A stretch of 64,000 nt of DNA from Pseudomonas fluorescens (GTDB lineage Bacteria; Pseudomonadota; Gammaproteobacteria; Pseudomonadales; Pseudomonadaceae): positions 5,349,001 to 5,413,000 of the forward strand of contig LR782234.1 of assembly GCA_902825215.1 (NCBI GenBank), in the 5' to 3' direction. A program made the position numbers and the translations under genes. Below are positions 41,219 through 49,836 of the stretch, one piece after another (positions within the stretch are counted from its first letter, which is position 1; each line of letters begins with the position of its first letter). The notes beneath the pieces were generated by a model, which was not told the DNA's origin, searched no databases, and saw nothing but the letters and a program-made list of their open reading frames with translations.

Positions 41219-41310
41219 CTGTGGGAGCTGGCTTGCCAGCGATGAGGCCGTCACATTCAACATCGATGTTGACTGACAGACCGCCATCGCTGGCAAGCCA
41301 GCTCCCACAG
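41219..41310. repeat. REP doublet, GCTGGCTTGCCAGC type
   Basis: Inverted GTGGGAGCTGGCTTGCCAGCGAT units flank CATTCAACATCGATGTTGACTGACAGACCGCC (given in two parts: CATTCAACATCGATGTTGA and CTGACAGACCGCC). The spacer closely matches that of the GAGCCTGCTCGC-type doublet at 9925-10015. Confidence 0.92.
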
Positions 41311-41337
41311 GGTTTTGTGGTGTCGGCAAAATTGAGG

Positions 41338-42987
41338 TCAGAAAAGCTGCGGGGTCGAGCGCGCGACGATCGCCTCGACATCCAGCCCACGCGGCAACGC
41401 GCCGTAGGCTCGGCCGCCGCTGCCCAAACGGCTGGCAATGAACGCATCGCTGACCGCCGAGTTGCCAGCCTCAAGCAACAATTTCGCCTGTAAACCGAGG
41501 GCGATATCTTCAGTCAACTGCCGCGCCCGATACTGAATGTCACTGGTGTCCTTGAACTGCGCCTGCAACTGCTGGATATGCGCGGCCAGACGCTTGTCGC
41601 CATGACCATCGCCGAGTTCGCTGAACAACACATCCAGCACACCCGGCTCTTTTGACAATGCGCGCAACACGTCGAGGCACTGCACGTTGCCCGAGCCCTC
41701 CCACGTCGAATTCACCGGCGCTTCACGGTACAACCGCGGCAGAATGCTGTCCTCGATATAACCGGCACCGCCCATGCATTCGGCGGCTTCGTTGATCATT
41801 CCCGGCGCGCGCTTGCAGATCCAGTATTTGCCCACCGCCGTGACCAGCCGCGCAAACTGCGCTTCGTGGCGATCATCGAGATGATCGAGCGCCTTGCCCA
41901 TACGCAAACTGAGCGCCAGCGCGGCTTCACTTTCCAGCGCCAGATCGGCCAACACGTTCTGCATCAACGGCTGTTCGCTGAGCAGCTTGCCGCCGACCTT
42001 GCGGTGCGCGCAGTGATGGCTGGCCTGGGTCAGCGCCTGGCGCATCAGCGAGCTGGAACCGACCATGCAATCGAAACGGGTCATCGCCACCATCTCGATG
42101 ATGGTCGGCACGCCGCGCCCTTCTTCGCCGATCATCCACGCCAGCGCACCACGAAATTCGACTTCGCTGGAGGCATTGGACTGGTTGCCGAGTTTGTTTT
42201 TCAGACGCTGGATGTAGAACTGATTGCGCGTGTCGTCGGGGCGATGACGCGGCAGCAGAAAGCAGCTCAAGCCCTTGTCGGTCTGCGCCAGGGTGAGAAA
42301 GGCATCGCACATCGGTGCCGAGCAGAACCACTTGTGCCCGACCAGTTCATACGCCTGGCCCGGGCCGCTGGCGCCGACCGGATAAGCCTTGGTGGTGTTG
42401 GCGCGCACGTCGGTGCCGCCCTGCTTCTCGGTCATCGCCATGCCGATGGTCACGCCGGCCTTGTGCGCCATGCCGACGTTGCGTGGGTCGTATTCGGTAG
42501 CGAGGACCTTCGGCAGCCATTGCTCGGCCAGGTCCGGCTGCAAACGCAGGGCTGGCACGCTGGCAAAGGTCATGGTCAACGGGCAACCGCTGCCAGCCTC
42601 GGCCTGGCTGTGCAGATAAGTCATCGAAGCGCGCGCGACGTGGGCACCGTCCTGCGGATGAGCCCAAGGTAATGAGGTAAGACCGTGTTCGATCGCACTG
42701 CGCATCAACTGGTGATACGCCGGATGAAACTCCACCAGATCGATGCGATGGCCATAGCGGTCATGGCTGGCAAATACCGGTTTGTTCTGGTTGGCGAGGA
42801 AGCCGGCCTCCATCAGCGGGCCACCGGCGAGCGCCCCGTAGGCATCGATCCGCGACTCGGCCCAGCCGGCGCCAAACCGGCGCGACCATTCCTGCAATGG
42901 CAGGTCGATGCGGTACAGATTGGTGCCGTCCAGCGACGGTGGCTGATTGGTGACTTCGTGGGTTTCGGCGAACTGGTGCAGGTTCAT
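41338..42987 (-). CDS. aidB: AidB-like acyl-CoA dehydrogenase
   Basis: A 549-residue flavoprotein of the acyl-CoA dehydrogenase superfamily, AidB branch. Segments include NQPPSLDGTNLYRIDLPLQE at the N terminus, AMTEKQGGTDVRANTT in the FAD/substrate strand, WFCSAPMCDAFLTLAQT, and GGAGYIEDSILPRLYREAPV in the C-terminal helical domain. E. coli AidB is induced by alkylation damage, binds DNA and has weak isovaleryl-CoA dehydrogenase activity. The AidB-specific C-terminal region is present here, but whether this one binds DNA is not visible. It occupies the same place as PA3972 (from memory). Confidence 0.92.
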   Translation of the reverse strand: MNLHQFAETHEVTNQPPSLDGTNLYRIDLPLQEWSRRFGAGWAESRIDAYGALAGGPLMEAGFLANQNKPVFASHDRYGHRIDLVEFHPAYHQLMRSAIEHGLTSLPWAHPQDGAHVARASMTYLHSQAEAGSGCPLTMTFASVPALRLQPDLAEQWLPKVLATEYDPRNVGMAHKAGVTIGMAMTEKQGGTDVRANTTKAYPVGASGPGQAYELVGHKWFCSAPMCDAFLTLAQTDKGLSCFLLPRHRPDDTRNQFYIQRLKNKLGNQSNASSEVEFRGALAWMIGEEGRGVPTIIEMVAMTRFDCMVGSSSLMRQALTQASHHCAHRKVGGKLLSEQPLMQNVLADLALESEAALALSLRMGKALDHLDDRHEAQFARLVTAVGKYWICKRAPGMINEAAECMGGAGYIEDSILPRLYREAPVNSTWEGSGNVQCLDVLRALSKEPGVLDVLFSELGDGHGDKRLAAHIQQLQAQFKDTSDIQYRARQLTEDIALGLQAKLLLEAGNSAVSDAFIASRLGSGGRAYGALPRGLDVEAIVARSTPQLF

Positions 42988-43086
42988 CGCGGTGGCTCCT
43001 TGATTCGGCAGAAGGTCAGTTAAGCACCGCCCCCATGCCGATCAAAGTGGCATATCCGCCGAATTTGCGGCGCTTTTACCCTGCTC

Positions 43087-45438
43087 TCAGCACAGCACGC
43101 GACGCTCCAGCGCGGACTGCAACTCTTCGAATTTCACCGGTTTGTTCAGGTAATCGACGGCCACGCCGGTAGCGCACAGGTCGCGCTCGGCCTGCAGCGC
43201 AAGCAGGAACACCGGCAGGTGCGCGCAGCCTGGCAAGGCGTGAATCTGGCAGCACAGCGAGGCGCCGTCATGGGCCGGCAACTGGCAGTCGATCAGCACG
43301 GCGTCGACGCTCTCGCGCTGCAAACAGGCCAGTGCCGCCGCCGCGTTGTCGGCAGTGCGCACGCGAAAGCCGAGCTTGAGCAACATGCCGCGCATCACCA
43401 ACTGATTGACGCTGTTGTCGTCCACCAGCAACACCGTGCAGTCCTGCGGCAAACGAATCCGCTCTTGGGTGAAAGCGAAATCCGGCGCCGGTTCGACCAC
43501 CGGCAACTCGAACTCGACGTCCAGTTGAAAGCGGCTGCCGCGCCCCGGCTCGGAGCGGTGAGTCAGCTTGCCGCCGAGCAATTCGACCAGTTGCCGACAG
43601 ATCGCCAGACCTACACCGAGGCCGCCATATTCGCGAGTCATCGAGCCGTCGAGCTGAAAGAAGCGCTGATACATGGTCGCCTCGCCCAGATCGCTAAAGC
43701 CGATACCGGTGTCGATCACCGCAAACGACAGCGCCAGGCGGTTATCCGTCGAGGGTTTGCCGGTCACGCGCAGGGCCAGACCACCGACGCGAGTGAACTT
43801 GATCGCGTTGTCCAGCAGGCATTCCAGGCATTGCGCAAGTTTGCTGCTGTCACCGTGCAGGCGATCCGGCAGGGTCGGCAGCACATCGACCTTGAAGTCC
43901 AGCGACTTGCTCGCCGCGTTGCCCTCGAATTGCACGCGCAGTGCCTCGATCACCGCGCGCAGGCTGAAGGAGCCCGAGGACGCCTTGAGCTTGCCCGCCT
44001 GCAATTCGGTCAGCGTGAGGATGCCGTTGACCATGCGCATCATGTCGCGTGCGGACCCGGCGGCCGTCTGCTGATATTGCTCGAGTTCCGGGTCCATCTC
44101 GACGGTCTGCATCAGTTCCAGCGAGCCGATCACACCGTTCATGGGCGTGCGCAGTTCGTGGGTCAGGGTGGCGAGGAATTCGTCCTTGAGCTGGTTGCTG
44201 TGGGCCAATTGCTGGTTGAGCACTTCGAGCTTCTGCCCGGCGTCGTACAGCGTCTGCGCCTGCTGCTCACGCATGGCGTTGATGCGGTCGGCCAGCGCCA
44301 GCGACAGCAGCGCCACTTCGATGGCCGAACCGATCTGGCTGGCGTACATGGTCAGGAACACATTCGGCAGCAGACCCAGCACCATCAGCGTATTGACGAT
44401 GCCGCCGAGCAGGAACGCCGACCAGGCAATGATGAAATAACGCGCCACGCGCAGGCCGCGCCACCAGGCGAGAATCCCCGCGGCGAAAATCACCACGGTG
44501 AAGGTCAGCGCCAGTGTCGTCGCCAGACGCAGAGCCAAGGCGTAACTGGTCATCAGCGACAGGCCGATCACCACGGCACTGAAAACGATCAAACCGATCA
44601 GCAAGCGATCGAGCCAGCGGCTGTGGGTGTGGGTCTGCAGAAAGCTGCGGGCGAACTGGCTGCCGAACAGGCCGGCGCAGCCGATGAAAAACGGCGTGGC
44701 AGCATTGGCCCACCATGGATTGTCCGGCCAGAAATACTCGACCGCCGCGCCATTCACCGACAACTGATAAAGGCCGAACGAGCCGATATAGAAGATGTAA
44801 TAGAGGTAACTGGTGTCGCGCACGCTCAGGTAGATGAACAGGTTGTAGACCAGCATCCCCAACAGCACGCCATAAATGATGCCGAGTACGTACAGCCGCA
44901 CGGGCTGGTCTTCGAGATAAGCAGTGCTCGACCACAACGTTACCGGGGCCTGGATCGAGCCTTCACTGGCCAGTCGCAAGTACAGCGTCTGTTGCTGATC
45001 GGGCTTGAAAGGCAAGTCGAACAGGTAGTTGTTCTGACGGATCTCGCGGCTGGCGAAGGGCAAGGCATCGCCGGTCTGCCGCACCAGGCGATAATCGCCA
45101 GCAGCATCGGGCAAGTACAAATCCAGATGATCGAGCGGTGGATAGGCCAGCTCCAGCAGCCAGGTGCGCTGGGCGGCGGGATTGCTCGGACGATAATGCA
45201 GGTCGATCTTCAGCCAGAACGCCGAACGCGAATAACCGGCGTTGAGCGTGGCTTTGTCGTGCGTCTTGAACTGGCCGGCGGCAGCCTGTGCGCGGACGTC
45301 GGCGAGGCTCGCCTGACCACTCGGGTCTTCGAACACTTGCAGCGACTGGCCCAGCGGCAGGCTTTGGGTGTATTCGTCGAATTCGACAGCGCTCGCCATG
45401 AAGGGCAAGCAGAACAGCAACATCAGCAAATAGCGCAT
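43087..45438 (-). CDS. ladS: LadS-like hybrid sensor histidine kinase
   Basis: A 783-residue sensor. It has a signal peptide (1-17), a periplasmic 7TMR-DISMED2 domain (about 25-170), seven membrane helices (about 182-385), a short coiled coil, HisKA with His427 (THELRTP), HATPase with Asn544 (DNAIKF), DTGIG at 576-580 and the GLGVG box, and a receiver domain with Asp673-Asp674, phospho-acceptor Asp717 (VLIDCQLP) and Lys766. The usual receiver Thr/Ser is replaced (LALQA, Gln749). Architecture and the neighbouring thiD-thiE-hemL match P. aeruginosa LadS, which feeds the GacS/GacA pathway to favour biofilm. The signal in this species is unknown. Confidence 0.92.
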   Translation of the reverse strand: MRYLLMLLFCLPFMASAVEFDEYTQSLPLGQSLQVFEDPSGQASLADVRAQAAAGQFKTHDKATLNAGYSRSAFWLKIDLHYRPSNPAAQRTWLLELAYPPLDHLDLYLPDAAGDYRLVRQTGDALPFASREIRQNNYLFDLPFKPDQQQTLYLRLASEGSIQAPVTLWSSTAYLEDQPVRLYVLGIIYGVLLGMLVYNLFIYLSVRDTSYLYYIFYIGSFGLYQLSVNGAAVEYFWPDNPWWANAATPFFIGCAGLFGSQFARSFLQTHTHSRWLDRLLIGLIVFSAVVIGLSLMTSYALALRLATTLALTFTVVIFAAGILAWWRGLRVARYFIIAWSAFLLGGIVNTLMVLGLLPNVFLTMYASQIGSAIEVALLSLALADRINAMREQQAQTLYDAGQKLEVLNQQLAHSNQLKDEFLATLTHELRTPMNGVIGSLELMQTVEMDPELEQYQQTAAGSARDMMRMVNGILTLTELQAGKLKASSGSFSLRAVIEALRVQFEGNAASKSLDFKVDVLPTLPDRLHGDSSKLAQCLECLLDNAIKFTRVGGLALRVTGKPSTDNRLALSFAVIDTGIGFSDLGEATMYQRFFQLDGSMTREYGGLGVGLAICRQLVELLGGKLTHRSEPGRGSRFQLDVEFELPVVEPAPDFAFTQERIRLPQDCTVLLVDDNSVNQLVMRGMLLKLGFRVRTADNAAAALACLQRESVDAVLIDCQLPAHDGASLCCQIHALPGCAHLPVFLLALQAERDLCATGVAVDYLNKPVKFEELQSALERRVLC

Positions 45439-45741
45439 TGAAGCCCCAGCGTGGCTCGTCCGGTTGTGTCAGGAAGCCCCCCATTCCCTTTGAGTAGACG
45501 TAAAACCGGTATTACCTGTTATTGGTTTGGATCCAGCCTAGCATAGCCGTTGATGGCCATTAAGCACCATCGAAACTTTTCCTACAAAGGCTCTAGAACG
45601 GGCGTTTCAGAGCAAAGCTGCGGACTAGAGCTGTTGAGTCGGTCAAGTTGTGACAATGCGCTCGGTTTCTCTGGCCAGGATATCGGCCAGACGCAACGGC
45701 ACTGAACCCGCAAATCAGCTTTGGTGGTAAGCTCGCGCACC
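45439..45741. other. 303-bp divergent upstream region of ladS and thiD
   Basis: It contains an inverted repeat CTGGCC-AGGATATC-GGCCAG (about 45671-45690) and A/T-rich patches (45495-45530, 45560-45590) that may hold promoters. I see no thiamine pyrophosphate riboswitch motif and no coding sequence. Confidence 0.5.
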
Positions 45742-46539
45742 ATGAATATCTACAGCTCCCGCCCCGTTGTCCTCTGTCTCTCCGGCCACGACCCCAGTGG
45801 TGGCGCCGGCCTGCAGGCAGATATCGAAGCCCTGCTTGCGCAAGGTTGTCATGCGGCCCCGGCCGTCACCGCCCTGACCGTGCAAGACACGGTCAACGTC
45901 ACTGACTTTCGCGTCCTCGACCGTGAGTGGGTACTGGCCCAGGCCAATGCCGTGCTCAACGATTCCGAAGTCGCGGCAGTGAAGCTGGGCATGCTCGGTT
46001 CGCTGGAAATGGTCGACACCGTTGTCGAACTGCTCTCGGCGCACTCGCATTTGCCGGTGGTCTGCGACCCGGTGCTGCGCGCCGGCGGGGGCGGACGCCT
46101 GGGCAAGGATGAAGTCGGTTATGCGATGCGCGAGCGGCTGCTGCCGCTGTCGATCATTGCCACGCCCAACCTTCCCGAAGCGCGCATCCTCGCCGAACTG
46201 CCTGATGGCACCGCCGACGAGTGCGCTGAAAAACTCCTGCCATTCGTCAAGAACCTGCTGATCACCGGCGGCCATGGCGACGAAACTGAAATCCACAACC
46301 GCGTGTACAGCCGCGACGGTCTGCGTGAAACCTTCATTTGCCAGCGTCTGCCGGGCAGCTATCACGGTTCTGGTTGCACCCTGGCCAGCGCCCTCGCCGG
46401 TCGCCTGGCCCAGGGCGAACACCTGGCCAGCGCTGTGCGCAGCGCACTGGATTACACTTGGCGCACCCTGCGCGATGCCGAACAACTGGGCAAAGGCCAG
46501 TTCGTCCCGCGTCGCCTGCCGCTGGATTTCTGCTCGTAA
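45742..46539 (+). CDS. thiD: Hydroxymethylpyrimidine/phosphomethylpyrimidine kinase
   Basis: A 265-residue ribokinase-fold enzyme that phosphorylates HMP and HMP-phosphate in thiamine synthesis. The start CLSGHDPSGGAGLQADIEA, the DPVLRAGGG segment and the C-terminal HGSGCTLASALAG (anion hole and catalytic Cys/Asp region) are typical. It opens a thiD-thiE-hemL run with 18-bp and 17-bp gaps. ATG at 45742 gives the family start; an in-frame ATG-like codon at 45721 is rejected. No strong Shine-Dalgarno. Confidence 0.95.
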   Translation: MNIYSSRPVVLCLSGHDPSGGAGLQADIEALLAQGCHAAPAVTALTVQDTVNVTDFRVLDREWVLAQANAVLNDSEVAAVKLGMLGSLEMVDTVVELLSAHSHLPVVCDPVLRAGGGGRLGKDEVGYAMRERLLPLSIIATPNLPEARILAELPDGTADECAEKLLPFVKNLLITGGHGDETEIHNRVYSRDGLRETFICQRLPGSYHGSGCTLASALAGRLAQGEHLASAVRSALDYTWRTLRDAEQLGKGQFVPRRLPLDFCS

Positions 46540-46557
46540 CGTCGTGAGGTCTGCCCG

Positions 46558-47181
46558 ATGAAACTACGTGGCCTGTATGCCATTACCGACAGCACACTGC
46601 TGGCCGGCAAGTTTCTGTCTTACGTGGAGGCGGCGCTGGAAGGCGGCGTCACCCTGCTGCAATACCGCGACAAAAGCAGCGACGAGGCCCGTCGCTTGCG
46701 CGAGGCCGAAGCGCTGCGCAATTTGTGCGAGCGCTACAAGACCCAGTTGATCATCAACGATGACGCCGAACTGGCCGCGCGCCTCAACGTCGGCGTGCAC
46801 CTGGGCCAGACCGACGGCCCGCTGTCGCCGACCCGCGCCCTGCTCGGTTCGAAAGCGATCATCGGTTCGACCTGCCACGGCCAGCTTGCCCTGGCCGAGC
46901 AAGCTGCCAAAGAAGGCGCGAGTTACGTCGCCTTCGGCCGCTTTTTCAATTCCAGCACCAAGCCCGGCGCGCCGAGTTGCAGCCTCGACTTGCTCGACGA
47001 AGCCAAACGCACGCTGCACCTGCCGGTTTGCGCGATTGGCGGCATCACCCTCGACAACGCCGCACCACTGGTGGCCCATGGGGTTGACCTGCTGGCGGTG
47101 GTCCACGGTTTGTTCGGTGCCGAAAATACCGCCGAAGTGACCCGCCGCGCCCGCGCGTTCAATGAATTGTTCAAAGCCTGA
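46558..47181 (+). CDS. thiE: Thiamine-phosphate synthase
   Basis: A 207-residue TIM-barrel enzyme that joins HMP-pyrophosphate and thiazole phosphate to give thiamine phosphate. Motifs are GLYAITDS at the N terminus, LLQYRDKSS (pyrophosphate binding), LIINDDAELAARLNVGVHLGQTD, SCH in GSTCHGQ, and YVAFGRFFNSSTKPGA. The ATG at 46558 follows GTGAGG. Cotranscribed with thiD. Confidence 0.95.
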   Translation: MKLRGLYAITDSTLLAGKFLSYVEAALEGGVTLLQYRDKSSDEARRLREAEALRNLCERYKTQLIINDDAELAARLNVGVHLGQTDGPLSPTRALLGSKAIIGSTCHGQLALAEQAAKEGASYVAFGRFFNSSTKPGAPSCSLDLLDEAKRTLHLPVCAIGGITLDNAAPLVAHGVDLLAVVHGLFGAENTAEVTRRARAFNELFKA

Positions 47182-47198
47182 AGATTGAGAGCCCGATC

Positions 47199-48482
47199 AT
47201 GTCTCGTTCCGAAACCCTGTTTGCCAATGCCCAGAAACACATCCCCGGCGGCGTCAACTCGCCGGTTCGCGCGTTCAAAAGCGTCGGCGGTACGCCGCTG
47301 TTCTTCAAACACGCCGAAGGCGCTTACGTCACCGATGAAGACGACAAGCGTTATGTCGATTACGTCGGTTCGTGGGGTCCGATGATCCTTGGCCACAGCC
47401 ATCCGGACGTACTTGATGCAGTGCGTAATCAGCTGCAACACGGTTTGTCCTACGGCGCGCCGACGGCAATGGAAACCGAGATGGCCGATCTGGTCTGCTC
47501 GCTGGTGCCGTCGATGGACATGGTGCGCATGGTCAGCTCCGGCACCGAAGCGACCATGAGCGCGATCCGCCTGGCCCGTGGTTACACCGGTCGCGACAGC
47601 ATCATCAAATTCGAAGGCTGCTACCACGGCCACTCCGACAGCTTGCTGGTCAAAGCCGGTTCCGGCGCGCTGACCCAAGGCGTACCGAGCTCGGCCGGCG
47701 TACCGGCGGCGTTCGCCAAACACACCCTGACCCTGCCGTTCAACGACATCGAAGCGGTTGAGCAGATGCTGGCCGAAGTTGGCGAGGATGTGGCCTGCAT
47801 CATCGTCGAGCCCGTGGCCGGCAACATGAACTGCGTGCCACCGGCGCCGGGTTTCCTCGAAGGCCTGCGTTCGCTGTGCGACAAGCACGGCGTGGTGCTG
47901 ATTTTCGACGAAGTGATGACTGGTTTCCGCGTTGCCCTCGGCGGTGCTCAGGCCTACTACGGCGTCACCCCGGACCTGACCACGTTCGGCAAGATCATCG
48001 GTGGCGGCATGCCGGTCGGCTGCTTTGGCGGCAAGCGCGCAATCATGGAACGTATCGCGCCATTGGGCCCGGTGTACCAGGCCGGTACGCTGTCGGGTAA
48101 CCCGTTGGCGATGGCCGCCGGCCTGACCACCCTGCGCCTGATCAGCCGTCCGGGTTTCCATGCCGAGTTGACCGACTACACCACGCGCCTGCTCGACGGT
48201 CTGCAACAACGCGCCGATGCTGCGGGTATTCCTTTCGTGACGACACAGGCCGGCGGCATGTTCGGTCTGTATTTCAGCGGCGCCGACGACATCGTCACCT
48301 TTGACGACGTGATGGCCAGCGACGCGGCACTGTTCGGACGCTTCTTCCACCTGATGCTCGAAGGTGGCGTGTACCTCGCTCCGAGCGCCTTCGAAGCCGG
48401 TTTCACCTCGATCGCCCACGGCGAAGCCGAGTTGCAACTGACGCTGGACGCCGCCGAGCGTGCCTTCGCCGCGTTGAAATAA
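47199..48482 (+). CDS. hemL: Glutamate-1-semialdehyde 2,1-aminomutase
   Basis: A 427-residue PLP enzyme that converts glutamate-1-semialdehyde to 5-aminolevulinate, the first committed heme precursor in the C5 pathway. The PLP lysine is Lys265 in TTFGKIIGGGMP, the same number as E. coli. Other marks are SSGTEATMSAIRLARG and EGCYHGHSDSLL. Full length. It lies 17 bp after thiE, and a hairpin that may terminate transcription follows. Confidence 0.96.
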   Translation: MSRSETLFANAQKHIPGGVNSPVRAFKSVGGTPLFFKHAEGAYVTDEDDKRYVDYVGSWGPMILGHSHPDVLDAVRNQLQHGLSYGAPTAMETEMADLVCSLVPSMDMVRMVSSGTEATMSAIRLARGYTGRDSIIKFEGCYHGHSDSLLVKAGSGALTQGVPSSAGVPAAFAKHTLTLPFNDIEAVEQMLAEVGEDVACIIVEPVAGNMNCVPPAPGFLEGLRSLCDKHGVVLIFDEVMTGFRVALGGAQAYYGVTPDLTTFGKIIGGGMPVGCFGGKRAIMERIAPLGPVYQAGTLSGNPLAMAAGLTTLRLISRPGFHAELTDYTTRLLDGLQQRADAAGIPFVTTQAGGMFGLYFSGADDIVTFDDVMASDAALFGRFFHLMLEGGVYLAPSAFEAGFTSIAHGEAELQLTLDAAERAFAALK

Positions 48483-48493
48483 TCGCTGTACCG

Positions 48494-48524
48494 CTGACGT
48501 TGGCTATCGCCAGCGTCAGCTTTC
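48494..48524 (+). terminator. Probable terminator after hemL
   Basis: CTGACGTTGGC (48494-48504) pairs with GCCAGCGTCAG (48509-48519), one G-U pair, tetraloop TATC, followed by CTTTC. The weak T run lowers confidence. Confidence 0.65.
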
Positions 48525-48619
48525 ACCTACACCCCAGCCGTTTTTCCCACGCCGCTGCTAAAAATCTTGTAGAAAGTGGGCGATATATCCCCCACGCAGC
48601 AGAAAAACGAGTAAAGACT

Positions 48620-48649
48620 TTGTAAGGTTGGCCCTGCTTATTTCATAAT
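48620..48649 (+). promoter_or_regulatory. Sigma-70-like promoter of the Sel1-repeat gene
   Basis: TTGTAA (48620-48625) - 18 bp - CATAAT (48644-48649), 58 bp upstream of the start at 48708. Confidence 0.55.
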
Positions 48650-48707
48650 GCGCGCTTATTGGATCCCCCGACGGGTCCGCGCGCCCTTCAGAGGTAAGTC
48701 GATTCCC

Positions 48708-49262
48708 ATGAACCGCACCGGCCGCACCCTTGCATTGGGCTGCCTGTTGCTCCTTCAGCCCCTGCTCGCGCATGCACAAGCAGGCGGCAACTCGTTGTTG
48801 ATCCCGGCGATGGGTCGTTGCACCCTCAATACTCAGCCGCAAGACGTCACGCAGGCACTGGCCGCCTGCCAGAAAGCGGCGGACGAAGGGGATGCGCAAG
48901 CACAATACGAGTTGGGTGAGTTCTACTACGACGGCAAGAACGCGCCGCGCGACCTCAATCAAGCCCTGAGCTATTTCGAAAAGGCCTCGCTGCAAGGTCA
49001 CGCTCAGGCACAGTTCAAGCTCGGCACCATGTTCTTCCACGGCGAAGGCGTGCAGGCCAATAATATCCAGGCCTACATCGTGCTGAAGATGGCGGCGGTC
49101 AATGGCGCCGAAGAGGCGCTGGACACGGCCGATGAAGTCTCGGAAAAAATGTCCCGCGAAGACCTCGAAACCGCGACTCAGGTACTCGGGCAGATCTTCC
49201 GCAAATACCTGATGGAATTGCAGAGCGCCGATGGGCGCACGCCGTTTTCACCACTGCCCTGA
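48708..49262 (+). CDS. Exported Sel1-repeat protein
   Basis: A 184-residue protein with a signal peptide (LALGCLLLLQPLLAHAQA, cleavage near residue 22). Two Sel1-like repeats follow: AQYELGEFYYDGKNAPRDLNQA at about 64-85 and AQFKLGTMFFHGEGVQANNIQA at about 100-121 (each here a single repeat), then a helical tail. Sel1 repeats form alpha-solenoids for protein binding. Partner unknown; periplasmic location expected. I chose the ATG at 48708 because it begins the signal peptide. Confidence 0.88.
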   Translation: MNRTGRTLALGCLLLLQPLLAHAQAGGNSLLIPAMGRCTLNTQPQDVTQALAACQKAADEGDAQAQYELGEFYYDGKNAPRDLNQALSYFEKASLQGHAQAQFKLGTMFFHGEGVQANNIQAYIVLKMAAVNGAEEALDTADEVSEKMSREDLETATQVLGQIFRKYLMELQSADGRTPFSPLP

Positions 49263-49287
49263 TTCTTGGGTTGTTCTGACTGGCCCC

Positions 49288-49352
49288 TTCGCGAGCAGGC
49301 TCGCTCCCACATTTGGATATGTATTTCCTGTGGGAGCGAGCCTGCTCGCGAA
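49288..49352. repeat. REP doublet, short spacer
   Basis: TTCGCGAGCAGGCTCGCTCCCAC and its inverse are separated by about 20 bases (ATTTGGATATGTATTTCCT), between convergent genes, closely like 13144-13210 and 55253-55318. Confidence 0.92.
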
Positions 49353-49374
49353 GGGCGCGCCTCGGTCTTGAGTC

Positions 49375-49704
49375 TTACTTCTCAGGCATCGGCATCGGAA
49401 ACGGCATGACATTGCCGACCGCGCCGCGGGCTTCGCTGATTTTCGGTGTACCCAGGCGCTCTACTTCGTCGATGCGTACGATCGAATGCATCGGCACAAA
49501 GCTGCGCACCACGCCTTCGAACTGCGCCTTGAGCTTTTCTTCGCTCGGGTCGACGACCACTTGCGTGCGCTCGCCAAAGACGAACTCTTCCACTTCCAGA
49601 AAACCCCACAGATCACTTTGATAGATCTGCTTGGCGTACATTTCGAACACCTGGCCCTGGTTGAGGAAAATCACCTTGTAGATTGGAGCTTCGCGTTTGG
49701 TCAT
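49375..49704 (-). CDS. DUF1820 family protein
   Basis: A 109-residue soluble protein. IYKVIFLNQGQVFEMYAKQIYQSDLWGFLEVEEFVFG is the core of DUF1820, here seen from about residue 8, followed by LVVDPSEEKLKAQF-like and VPMHSIVRIDEVERLG segments. The family is confined to gammaproteobacteria and its function is unknown. It is divergent from miaB. A -10-like TATGCT/TATAGT is visible on the minus strand near 49746-49757. Confidence 0.88.
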   Translation of the reverse strand: MTKREAPIYKVIFLNQGQVFEMYAKQIYQSDLWGFLEVEEFVFGERTQVVVDPSEEKLKAQFEGVVRSFVPMHSIVRIDEVERLGTPKISEARGAVGNVMPFPMPMPEK

Positions 49705-49795
49705 GGCGGGCGGATAACATCGGGGTAAAAATGGGGGCGCGAACTATAGCATAGCCACCGGACGCACAGCGGTAGGAACCTGACGGCTTGTTCCC

Positions 49796-49801
49796 TATAA
49801 T
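49796..49801 (+). promoter_or_regulatory. Perfect -10 element before miaB
   Basis: TATAAT at 49796-49801, 35 bp before the miaB start. The -35 region is poor, so an activator or alternative spacing may be involved. Confidence 0.5.
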
Positions 49802-49836
49802 GCGCGGTTCTTCGAATCACGTGACGACACTAATCC

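Noticed and set aside
45439..45741. Thiamine pyrophosphate riboswitch before thiD
   Set aside because: I find neither the CTGAGA nor the ACCTGATCTGGATAATGCC-type core in the region.
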